In this document: positions 18,102 through 24,977 of the stretch, piece by piece
Layout: each line of letters starts with the position of its first letter
Numbering within the stretch: the stretch's first letter is position 1
Assembly (NCBI GenBank): GCA_005799825.1
Contig: SYFT01000080.1
Coordinates: 1-37,284 of the forward strand
Source of the DNA: Acidobacteriota bacterium
Lineage (GTDB): Bacteria; Acidobacteriota; Vicinamibacteria; Vicinamibacterales; SCN-69-37
Reading direction: 5' to 3'
Length of the DNA stretch: 37,284 nucleotides
Made by a program: the position numbers and the translations under genes
The notes under the pieces: generated by a model
Told to the model about the DNA's origin: nothing
Databases searched by the model: none
Seen by the model: only the letters and a program-made list of their open reading frames with translations

Positions 18102-18985
18102 CGTCACAGCCGGGGCCTCCCGGCAGCCTACTGAACCTCGACGCCTCGCGTCCACCTATCGAACCGGTGGACGCCGCGACGCTCGTCTTGCTGCGCGATG
18201 GTACCGACGGTATCGAGGTTTTCTGCGTCGAGCGCAATCGCAACAGCCGCTTCATGGGCGGAGCGCTGGTGTTCCCAGGAGGGAGAGTGGATGCGGGTGA
18301 CCGCGATCCAGCCTGGGACCCACTGCTGTTGGCTCCCCATGCGCGGACGAGCGCCATCAGTGGGTCGAGCGGGCTGCGACGGGACCTGGCGGTCGCCGCC
18401 TGTCGCGAGTCGCTGGAAGAAGCGGCGATCCTTCCCGTCAACGGAGTTCTGTCCCACAACGAAGCGCTCGAGTTGCGAGTCGCGCTCGCGTCGAGCGTCG
18501 AGGCTCTGCGCGATGCGCTGACCATGCGCAGGCTTTTGATCGACATCGGATCACTCATCCCCTTCGCGCGATGGGTCACACCGGCGGCTGAAGCGAGGCG
18601 ATTCGACACGCGGTTCTTCATGATGCGCACGCCGCTGTGCCAGGATGGCGCGCATGACGAGTACGAAACGATGGCCAGTGTCTGGGCCACACCTCGCGAG
18701 GTGCTCGCGCGTTGGGAGGCTCGAGAGGTGCAGATGGCGCCACCGACGCATCACACGCTGCTGCGGCTCTCGAGGAGCGGCACAGTCGATGACGCACTTG
18801 CTCTCGCAGAAACTGCGCCGCTCGACCCCGTCTGCCCTGCGCTCATGACCTACGACGGCACGCTCGCGCTGACGCTACCGGGCGATCCCAGTCATCCGCA
18901 AACCGGCCGCATCGTCGAGGGAAAGACGCGGTACGTGCTGCGTGATGAGCAATGGCGTCCTGAGGAGCCGTCGGCGATCGTATAG
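18098..18985 (+). CDS. NUDIX hydrolase, NUDT19-like with a split NUDIX box
   Basis: A 295-residue protein. The N-terminal strand is DAATLVLLRDGTDGIEVFCV. The NUDIX box is split: FPGGRVDAGD near residue 66-75 and RESLEEAAI about 35 residues later. This is the arrangement of NUDT19-type enzymes, which have an insert inside the box and act on CoA and related pyrophosphates. The Glu pair that binds metal (E-E in RESLEEAA) is present. The substrate here is inferred only from the family. The ATG overlaps the stop of the broken DinB gene by 4 nt. Confidence 0.88.
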   Translation: MTSQPGPPGSLLNLDASRPPIEPVDAATLVLLRDGTDGIEVFCVERNRNSRFMGGALVFPGGRVDAGDRDPAWDPLLLAPHARTSAISGSSGLRRDLAVAACRESLEEAAILPVNGVLSHNEALELRVALASSVEALRDALTMRRLLIDIGSLIPFARWVTPAAEARRFDTRFFMMRTPLCQDGAHDEYETMASVWATPREVLARWEAREVQMAPPTHHTLLRLSRSGTVDDALALAETAPLDPVCPALMTYDGTLALTLPGDPSHPQTGRIVEGKTRYVLRDEQWRPEEPSAIV

Positions 18986-19126
18986 GCCAGCATCATCTTT
19001 GCAATCACTCAACCGCGCGTGAGCGTTCCCTTCGAAAAGGGCACGATCGCCACGATATCCGAGAAGCCGGCAAGTGCGATGCCGTTCTCTTGCTTTTGCA
19101 GACATCCGAACAATCACGCATGCCGA

Positions 19127-19199
19127 ACACACAAATAGAGCCGACGCACCAATCGTCTCGTGCCATCGTGTCGCCGTTGCGAGCGGCTCATCAGTGTGT
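19127..19199 (+). repeat. attC-like hairpin A (integron recombination-site-like)
   Basis: Nested inverted repeats: outer ACACAC (19127-19132) with GTGTGT (19194-19199); inner GAGCCG (19138-19143) with CGGCTC (19184-19189). The AGCCGACG ... GCGGCT boxes are those of the L'' and L' boxes of integron attC sites. The outer boxes depart from the RYYYAAC/GTTRRRY consensus but still pair. It sits in the 313-bp gap 18986-19298, which otherwise shows only a short CCCTT-CGAA-AAGGG hairpin near 19028-19041 and no gene. The assignment is tentative. Confidence 0.45.
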
Positions 19200-19298
19200 C
19201 AGACTCCGTTTGTATCAATCGCACGGAAGGTTTTCTGCATCGAACGGCGGCATAAGACGTCCTATTGGCAGAACTCATCACGCAGGAGGAACGAGCCA

Positions 19299-19718
19299 AT
19301 GATGAGCAACATAGCTATCCAAGCGAAACTATTCTTTGAAGCATGCGAGACTGGGAAAGGATGGGAAGGCTGTAAGGGTTACTGCCATCCCAACGCCTCA
19401 TTTTCAGCGCAAACTGGTGCCCTCTCTGGGATTCGCTCCATCGAAGGTTATTGCAACTGGATGAGGGACAGTTTTACGCCAATCCCTGATGGCCACTACG
19501 ACCTGCGCTTCTTCGGCGTGGACGAGTCGCGCAACGCGGTCGCTGCGTATGCAGTCTTCCACGGCACGCAAACAGGGCCGGGCGGCCCAGGTGCCCCGAC
19601 GGGGAAATCGATTGCTGCGGACTATGTATATGTCATGAAGTTTGAAGGTGATCGAATCGCCTCTCTGACCAAAATCTGGAATGACACAATCAGTCTGCAG
19701 CAACTTGGTTGGGCCTAG
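19299..19718 (+). CDS. SnoaL/NTF2-like small protein
   Basis: A 139-residue cytosolic protein without a signal peptide, starting at ATG 19299 with AGGAGGA 8 nt upstream (an adjacent ATG at 19302 is possible). The pattern (FFEACETGKGWEGCKGYCHP, ASFSAQ, VAAYAVFHGTQTG, ADYVYVMKFEGDRIASLTKI, WND at the end) fits the NTF2-like/SnoaL fold, a cone-shaped fold used by cyclases, isomerases and many proteins of unknown role. The exact reaction cannot be given. Its base composition is visibly less GC-rich than that of its neighbours, and it lies between two attC-like sites, which suggests it arrived by transfer. Confidence 0.85.
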   Translation: MMSNIAIQAKLFFEACETGKGWEGCKGYCHPNASFSAQTGALSGIRSIEGYCNWMRDSFTPIPDGHYDLRFFGVDESRNAVAAYAVFHGTQTGPGGPGAPTGKSIAADYVYVMKFEGDRIASLTKIWNDTISLQQLGWA

Positions 19719-19723
19719 CGCAC

Positions 19724-19752
19724 GTGACGCTCAACACCACGTTTGGCGTCAC
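19724..19752 (+). other. Hairpin between the two low-GC genes
   Basis: GTGACGC pairs perfectly with GCGTCAC across a 15-nt loop. Overlapping it are GCTCAAC and GTTTGGC, separated by 5 nt, which look like the outer boxes of an attC site with the middle deleted. It could equally be a simple stem-loop in the mRNA leader of the next gene. Confidence 0.4.
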
Positions 19753-19768
19753 AGCAAGGAGACCGAGA

Positions 19769-20251
19769 ATGAGATACGCACGGTTGGTGCTAGCCACGCT
19801 GCTGTTCTGGCCCATAGTGTCTACGGTCAAAGGGAGCCCAAATGTTCAATACGTGATCGCCGATATCCAGGCCAAGCTGTACTACTCACACAGCGGTCGG
19901 TTCAGCGCGAATATCGTTAACAACCCGAAGATCGTCCTGTGGAACGTAATCATCGGAGAGGGAAATGCCCCCGGGGGGGCCTCTGAAACTACGCTGATCG
20001 ACATCCGCGTAAGTGGCGCGCCGAAGTCATTTTCAGGACAGCTGAAACTGCATGTAACTGCACGCACTAAGGATCAGGTTCTGCTAGACAAGAGGGCGTC
20101 CATTGGCGTCATGAACACCAGCGGCCACTACTATGCCGCTTTTCTCATAAACGACACGGGGTGCACGCCGATTGACGTAATTGCGGAGCTTGTCGGGCCT
20201 GGCGCCGGGCCACCAGTGAAAATATCTTTGCCATTCCAGTGCGGAGAGTAG
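19769..20251 (+). CDS. Secreted protein of unknown function, 160 aa
   Basis: It starts at ATG 19769 with AAGGAG 7 nt upstream. The signal peptide is MRYARLVLATLLFWPIVSTV, cleaved near VKGS. The mature part is beta-rich (AKLYYSHSGRFSANIV, IDIRVSG, GQLKLHVTARTKDQVLL, YYAAFLINDTGCTPIDVIAE) with two Cys residues (in GCTP and FQCGE) that could form a disulfide. I do not recognise the family. Base composition is lower in GC than the surroundings. An attC-like site begins 11 nt after its stop codon, exactly where a gene-cassette site is expected, so this is probably a captured cassette gene. Confidence 0.78.
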   Translation: MRYARLVLATLLFWPIVSTVKGSPNVQYVIADIQAKLYYSHSGRFSANIVNNPKIVLWNVIIGEGNAPGGASETTLIDIRVSGAPKSFSGQLKLHVTARTKDQVLLDKRASIGVMNTSGHYYAAFLINDTGCTPIDVIAELVGPGAGPPVKISLPFQCGE

Positions 20252-20261
20252 GCGTACTACC

Positions 20262-20331
20262 GCCCAACAAGCCGTTCCAGCCGACGAATCCGCGCGGCGC
20301 GCGCATTTGTGGCTGAGCGGCGGCGTGAGCC
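20262..20331 (+). repeat. attC-like site B (integron gene-cassette recombination site)
   Basis: It follows the attC layout closely: R'' GCCCAAC (20262-20268), spacer AAGCCGTTCC, L'' AGCCGAC (20279-20285), a GC-rich centre, L' GTGGCT (20309-20314), then GCGTGAGCC where R' GCGTTRGGC is expected. L'' and L' pair with one unpaired G, the extrahelical base typical of attC. The order and spacing match the well-known aadA-type attC (AACAA-N2-CGTTC-N-AGCCGACG). R' has TG in place of TT, so it may be mutated or be a junction with host DNA. No integrase gene is in the window. Confidence 0.6.
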
Positions 20332-20349
20332 GGACAACACACGATAGGG

Positions 20350-20748
20350 GAGTCGGGTGCGACCAGGGACATCGTGTCCGTGCAGCCGTTCCCGGCGATC
20401 GGCTTGCGGGCGTAGATGTTGACAAACGTCGAGACCGGCCATCATCCAGTGTGGTCCTCCGGTAGCAAAGAGCTTTACGATAATCCCGGCCCCGGCTGCA
20501 GGCTGGTAGCCGTGACGGTGATGGCCTCGCGGGGACTCGGGTTTGGCCCCGCGCCACCGGTGGCTAAAGTGTTCGCCAGCAACTCGGGCATGGTTGAGCG
20601 CACCTCCGACGTAGCGCGCGACGGCAAGCGGTTGCTCGGCCTCCTGTCAGCCAGGGCGGCAGCGACTGAACCGGTGCGGCCCGAACTGCGCGTCCTTCTC
20701 CACTGGTTCAACGAGCTGCAGACCCGCGCGCCGGAGAAGCAGAGGTGA
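20350..20748 (+). pseudogene. 3' remnant of a kinase/TolB-type propeller gene
   Basis: The frame reads ESGATRDIVSVQPFPAIGLR, meets TAG at 20413-20415, then continues NVETGHHPVWSSGSKELYDN ... FGPAPPVAKVFASNSGMVER ... DVARDGKRLLGLLS ... ELRVLLHWFNEL. This is the C-terminal end typical of acidobacterial-type Ser/Thr kinases or TolB-like proteins with WD40/PD40 propellers (VQPFPATG, HPVWSPDGKELFY, DGKRFLG motifs). Everything upstream is missing. The left limit of recognisable homology is about 20350, shortly after attC-like site B. Its stop codon abuts the stop of the thioredoxin gene on the other strand. Confidence 0.8.
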
Positions 20749-22011
20749 CTACTTCTCTTTGAGTAGTTGCTCGATCAACTTAGACAATCTCGCCTCATTC
20801 ACGTCGTCGTAGCCGACCATGATCAGACGGATGCGGCCCTGTTTGTCGATGATGTGAATCTGCGGGATGCCGCCGACCTCGTAGGCCTTGTCGTTCGGAT
20901 TTTCGAAGTAGGTGAACTTGCCGTCGGCGCCTCGGACTGGAGCCTTGCGCTGGTCTTCCACCGCCACCGGCACATTGAGCCCTTCGTGGGCCCAGTACTC
21001 GCGGTCGCGTTCGACCTCCACTTCGGCTGTCAACGAGCGCTCTGTGCCGAAGTATCCGTACAGCTCAGTGGCAAGGACGACGCGGAAGCCGCGCGACCCG
21101 TACTTCGCCAGAAGCCGCTTCACACCGGGATAACTTTCCTTGCACGGCCCGCACCAGTGCGCCGTGAACTCCAGCAGCGTCACCGCTCCAGGCATGGCGA
21201 TACTCGTATTCGGCGGCGCATTGAGCCAGCGTGGTGCGCTAATGGGCGCCGCAAGAGTGCCGACCAGCGCGTAGCGCGCCATTGCCGGCGCGAGCATGAG
21301 ATCTGCGTTCGGGACGTCGCTCCAGTTAGTTTTCGCAGCCGTCAGCAATTGCTGCGTGCGGGCGTTGTCACCGCGGCCTGCCACAACCTCGGCCATGTTG
21401 ATGTGGGCGCTGACAATGATGCTGCCGTACTGGGTGCGTTGTTGAGGCGTGAAGGTCTTCGCGCGCTCGATCAGCCACGTGGAGTGCTTGATGATGCCGT
21501 CGTCAATATCGTCGCCGCGGTAAAAGCCGTTCATGCGCGCATGGGCGCTCAGTTGCGTTTCGAGCAAGTCGCCCTTCAGTCGATCGAGCTGGTCCACATA
21601 CCCTTCGAGTCGCGCGTTTCGTTCCTGGGACTTCGGCTCGCGCAACCCTGTCAACACGGCTTGTGCCAACACGTCGGCACGCACGTTCACGGGAAGAGTC
21701 TTCGACCCGAGCGCACGATCCAGCGCGGCTTTCGCGTGAGCCGGCTGCTCAGCCTCGCCGTAGAGTGCGATCAATTGCGCCAGGTCGGCCTCCGCAATGG
21801 TCGCAACATTGAACTGGACGGCACACTTCTGCGCCAGTGCGACTTTGCCGGCCTCGATCTTCCGGATCGCATCGCCCGTAATCTGCTTGAGAACCCGCTG
21901 CTCGCTCTGGACAAAATCACGCGCGGCCTTGACGCAGGCCGCCGGTGTGGTGGGCTGCGCCGTCGGCGCCTGGGCGAGACCAAGAAGAAGAAAAGAAAGC
22001 AGGAGGCTCAT
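20749..22011 (-). CDS. TlpA-like thioredoxin-fold protein with helical N-terminal domain (copy 1)
   Basis: A 420-residue exported protein. A short signal peptide (MSLLLSFLLLGLAQA) is followed by a roughly 240-residue helical region resembling TPR-like repeats. The C-terminal thioredoxin-like domain has active site HWCGPCKESYPG (CGPC) and a cis-Pro region GGIPQIHIIDKQGRIR. It probably works as a periplasmic disulfide reductase fed by the DsbD protein encoded 7 nt upstream. A paralogue with the same layout is at 33014-34108. Confidence 0.92.
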   Translation of the reverse strand: MSLLLSFLLLGLAQAPTAQPTTPAACVKAARDFVQSEQRVLKQITGDAIRKIEAGKVALAQKCAVQFNVATIAEADLAQLIALYGEAEQPAHAKAALDRALGSKTLPVNVRADVLAQAVLTGLREPKSQERNARLEGYVDQLDRLKGDLLETQLSAHARMNGFYRGDDIDDGIIKHSTWLIERAKTFTPQQRTQYGSIIVSAHINMAEVVAGRGDNARTQQLLTAAKTNWSDVPNADLMLAPAMARYALVGTLAAPISAPRWLNAPPNTSIAMPGAVTLLEFTAHWCGPCKESYPGVKRLLAKYGSRGFRVVLATELYGYFGTERSLTAEVEVERDREYWAHEGLNVPVAVEDQRKAPVRGADGKFTYFENPNDKAYEVGGIPQIHIIDKQGRIRLIMVGYDDVNEARLSKLIEQLLKEK

Positions 22012-22018
22012 GGGCGTC

Positions 22019-23890
22019 TCACAATCCGCGCTGGAGAAACGAAATGAAGAACGACGCGTCGCGGGTCAGACCGCCAAAGGCCACCATCGGCTCGCCACGC
22101 GGGTCCAGCGCAGCATAGTATGGCAGCGCCACGGTGCCAAAAGTGTCTCGTTGGAGATTCTGGAAGCGGAGGTATTCCTCGCCCCTTCCGTCGGTATAGA
22201 GGCGCAAGCGCACATAGCGCGATAGCTCCCGTGAGACCTCGGGCTTCGTGAACATGTTGGCCTCCATCCACCGGCAATTCGTGCAGGTGTAGCCGGTGAA
22301 ATCCACCAGGATGGGCCGGTTCTCTTTCGCGGCCTGCGTCAGCGCGCCCTCATAGTCGTTGACGATCCACGCCAACTCCTCGCCTTCGCCACCACCGAGG
22401 TCGCCTGGCGGAAGAAACGATTCGAGTTCACCAAGGCGCTGACCCGCCAGGCCCGTGCCCAACCAGCCCGTGAACACCACGGCGGACACCATGAACGCCC
22501 AGCGCAGAAGGCCGGGTCGCGAGAGCCGCGGTGCATGGCCCAATCGCATCCCGCCAGCCAGATACACAACCAGCGCGACGCCGATGACGAGCCACAATGC
22601 GATCACGACGTCGCGCGTGAAGATGCCCCAGCCCCACACCAGATCCACATTGGAGAGGAACTTGAGCGCGGCGGCCAGCTCCAGCAACCCCATCATCGCC
22701 TTGACCGAGAGGAGCCATGCGCCGGAACGTGGCAGCGACGCCAGCGCCTGCGGCGCCCACGCCAGCAACACAAACGGCGCGGCGAACACACTCGAGAACA
22801 CAAGCAGCCCGGCCAGGGGCCATTGCCAGTCGCCTTGTGCAGCCACAACCAGCAGCGTGCCCAGGAATGGCGCCGTGCAGGTGAACGAGGTCAGCGTGAA
22901 CGCCAGTCCCATCAGCAGCGTGCCCCCATATCGGCCACGCCCGGAATCCACTGAGGCCGCACGCGTCAGGAACCTGGATGGAAGCGCGAGCTCGAATGCG
23001 CCGAAGAGGTTCAGCGCAAACGCCACGAAGAGTGCGGCGATCCCGAGGTTGAGCCAAGGGTTTGCGGCGAACTGATTCAGCCCAGACGCCCCAAAGCCCA
23101 CAGCAAGCACCACACCGACTGCGGTGAACGTCAAGACGATGCCGATGCCGTAGACGAGTGCCTGGGTCACTGCACGGCGGCGGTCTCTGTCGGCACGGCC
23201 CGTGAAGTACGACACGGTGATGGGCACCATCGGAAAGACGCAGGGCGTGAGCAGCGACAACGCGCCCATCAGTGCGGCAAGGCCGAGATACGCGCTGAGC
23301 GTGCTCGCCGTGGTGGATGCGGCCATATCTTCCACGAAAATCTTCGGCGCCCCGCTGGCAGCCGCACGGGGCCGCACCACGGCCGTGGCATCGGCGCCGG
23401 TGCCTGGCACCACGAGCATCAGGCTCACGCGTTCGGTGGCTGGCGGAAGGCAGAAGCGATCGGTGCAGGTCTGAAAGGTAACGTCGAGGTCCAACGTCAC
23501 GCGTCCCGCCGCTCCTGCAGGCACCGTGAGCGGCACATAAAACGTGGCTTCTTCCGCGTGGTACTGGGTATCGATGTTGAAGTTCGCATCGGGCGCGGTG
23601 ATGGGAAGCGGCGCAATGATGCTGCCAGCGAGCTTGAACGGCGACTCTGGCGGCACGGTAATCACGAGCGCCTGCGGCCCGCCGCCCTCCTGCGTCAGCG
23701 CATACAAGTGCCAGCCCGGATCGATCTTCGCGTCAATGACCGCTTCAAAATCCGCACCTGCCTTGACGACCGTCGCCGACTCGACGCGGGCAGACCATTG
23801 CACCACGGTCTGAACCGGCGCCGCGTGTGTCGCCCCGACGGCGAGTAGTGCCGCAAGAACGGCCATCTGGACGGCTCGAAACATCAGCAT
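22019..23890 (-). CDS. dsbD: Thiol:disulfide interchange protein DsbD
   Basis: About 623 residues with all three DsbD parts. The N-terminal periplasmic domain has FQTCTDRFCLPP, the redox cysteine pair. The eight-helix membrane domain has TPCVFPMVPI and SFTCTAPFLG, the two cysteines that pass electrons across the membrane. The C-terminal thioredoxin domain has TCTNC (CxxC) and a cis-Pro region ALPYYAALD. It carries reducing power from cytoplasmic thioredoxin to periplasmic partners. The start is uncertain: TTG 23902, ATG 23890 and ATG 23884 share the frame, and none has a clear ribosome binding site. It sits in an operon with the thioredoxin-like gene. Confidence 0.93.
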   Translation of the reverse strand: MLMFRAVQMAVLAALLAVGATHAAPVQTVVQWSARVESATVVKAGADFEAVIDAKIDPGWHLYALTQEGGGPQALVITVPPESPFKLAGSIIAPLPITAPDANFNIDTQYHAEEATFYVPLTVPAGAAGRVTLDLDVTFQTCTDRFCLPPATERVSLMLVVPGTGADATAVVRPRAAASGAPKIFVEDMAASTTASTLSAYLGLAALMGALSLLTPCVFPMVPITVSYFTGRADRDRRRAVTQALVYGIGIVLTFTAVGVVLAVGFGASGLNQFAANPWLNLGIAALFVAFALNLFGAFELALPSRFLTRAASVDSGRGRYGGTLLMGLAFTLTSFTCTAPFLGTLLVVAAQGDWQWPLAGLLVFSSVFAAPFVLLAWAPQALASLPRSGAWLLSVKAMMGLLELAAALKFLSNVDLVWGWGIFTRDVVIALWLVIGVALVVYLAGGMRLGHAPRLSRPGLLRWAFMVSAVVFTGWLGTGLAGQRLGELESFLPPGDLGGGEGEELAWIVNDYEGALTQAAKENRPILVDFTGYTCTNCRWMEANMFTKPEVSRELSRYVRLRLYTDGRGEEYLRFQNLQRDTFGTVALPYYAALDPRGEPMVAFGGLTRDASFFISFLQRGL

Positions 23891-23961
23891 CAATATAACC
23901 AACCACAGATGCGGTAGTAACCTTGAGACCCAGGCCGCCCTACGAAATGCGTGGCCCAGTT

Positions 23962-24013
23962 CCCCAGTTTCCGCCTTCGCTCCTTCGGAGCTACGGCGGA
24001 CAGGCCCCAGTTC
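23962..24013. repeat. 52-bp hairpin-forming intergenic repeat, copy 2
   Basis: 49/52 identical to 11932-11983. Here the fold is perfect: outer arms CCGCC (23971-23975) with GGCGG (23995-23999), a 3x3 internal loop, then GCTCC (23979-23983) with GGAGC (23987-23991) around a TTC loop. It lies 16 nt upstream of the epimerase start in a divergent gap. Confidence 0.87.
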
Positions 24014-24029
24014 GTGTTAGCGTCCGGGG

Positions 24030-24941
24030 GTGCGATGTGTCCTCGCCGGTGGATCGGGGTTTCTGGGCCGCGCCCTGTACGCGGAACTCATTACACGCGG
24101 TCATGAGGTTGTCGTTCTGACCCGTGGCGCGGCGCGCGACGATGGCGGCGTGCGATTTATGACCTGGCCTGGAGAAGATGCTCCAGGCGACTGGCAAACC
24201 GAGCTGGACGGCGCGGGCGCGATTATTAACCTTGCGGGTTCCGGCATTGCCGACAAGCGTTGGACCGATGCGCGCAAGGCGGACTTACGCGAGAGCCGCG
24301 TGCTTACAACCCGGGCGCTCGTGGCGGCCATCCGCAAGGCCACGAACCGGCCGGCTGTTTTTCTGAGTAGCTCGGCGGTCGGGTTCTACGGCCCGCAAGA
24401 TGACAAGGGGCCGGAGCTTGATGAAGCGGCGCCGCCGGGATCCGACTTTCTGTCGTCGCTGGCCTCTGATTGGGAGGCGGAGGCCCATGCCGCCACCGCG
24501 CTGGGTTGCCGGGTGATCATTCTCCGCACCGGCATTGTGCTGGACCGCAGGGCCGGCGCCCTGGCGAAGATGATCCCGCCGTTTCAATTCTTCGTTGGTG
24601 GCCCGATCGGATCCGGCCGCCAGGTGATGTCGTGGATTCACCTGCGTGACTGGGTCGCGCTGGTCGTGTGGTTGCTTGAACATCCCACGGCCGCCGGCGC
24701 CTTCAACGGCACCGCACCCAATCCGTCCACCAATGCGGAGTTCTCCAAGGCGTTGGGCGCCGCGCTTGGCCGGCCGAGCTGGCTGCCGGTGCCGGGTGTT
24801 GCACTGAAGATTCTCGTTGGGGAGATGGCCGGACCGGCATTGCTGGCCGGACAGCGTGTGGTTCCTCGGCGCGCTCTGGACGCGGGTTTTTCGTTCCAGT
24901 ACACGAACATCACCACCGCAATGGCTGATGCGGTGCGATAA
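24030..24941 (+). CDS. TIGR01777 family NAD(P)-binding epimerase (YfcH/SDR39U1-like)
   Basis: A 303-residue extended short-chain dehydrogenase. The nucleotide-binding loop is AGGSGFLGRAL (residues 6-16). Family marks include INLAGSGIADKRWT, ESRVLTTRAL and SSSAVGFYG, where Y of the YG motif replaces the usual YxxxK position, as in this family. The C-terminal DUF1731-type region has WLPVPGVALKILVGEMA and QRVVPRRALDAGF. The substrate is unknown for the family. It starts with GTG; the preceding GGGG run may act as a weak ribosome binding site. Confidence 0.92.
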   Translation: MRCVLAGGSGFLGRALYAELITRGHEVVVLTRGAARDDGGVRFMTWPGEDAPGDWQTELDGAGAIINLAGSGIADKRWTDARKADLRESRVLTTRALVAAIRKATNRPAVFLSSSAVGFYGPQDDKGPELDEAAPPGSDFLSSLASDWEAEAHAATALGCRVIILRTGIVLDRRAGALAKMIPPFQFFVGGPIGSGRQVMSWIHLRDWVALVVWLLEHPTAAGAFNGTAPNPSTNAEFSKALGAALGRPSWLPVPGVALKILVGEMAGPALLAGQRVVPRRALDAGFSFQYTNITTAMADAVR

Positions 24942-24942
24942 T

Positions 24943-24970
24943 CCTGCCACCCGCGTCCTGCGGGCAGGAG
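24943..24970 (+). promoter_or_regulatory. Possible RBS-masking hairpin before the amidohydrolase
   Basis: CCTG ... CCCGC can pair with GCGGG ... CAGG (4 + 5 bp with a 3-nt bulge, 5-nt loop). The AGGAG at 24966-24970, 7 nt before the ATG, is partly inside the stem. There is no T-tract, so it is not a classical terminator. Confidence 0.35.
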
Positions 24971-24977
24971 AAGTGAC

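Noticed and set aside
20767-22047. A 426-codon plus-strand frame opposite the thioredoxin gene
   Set aside because: Antisense shadow; the minus strand has a CGPC active site and signal peptide.
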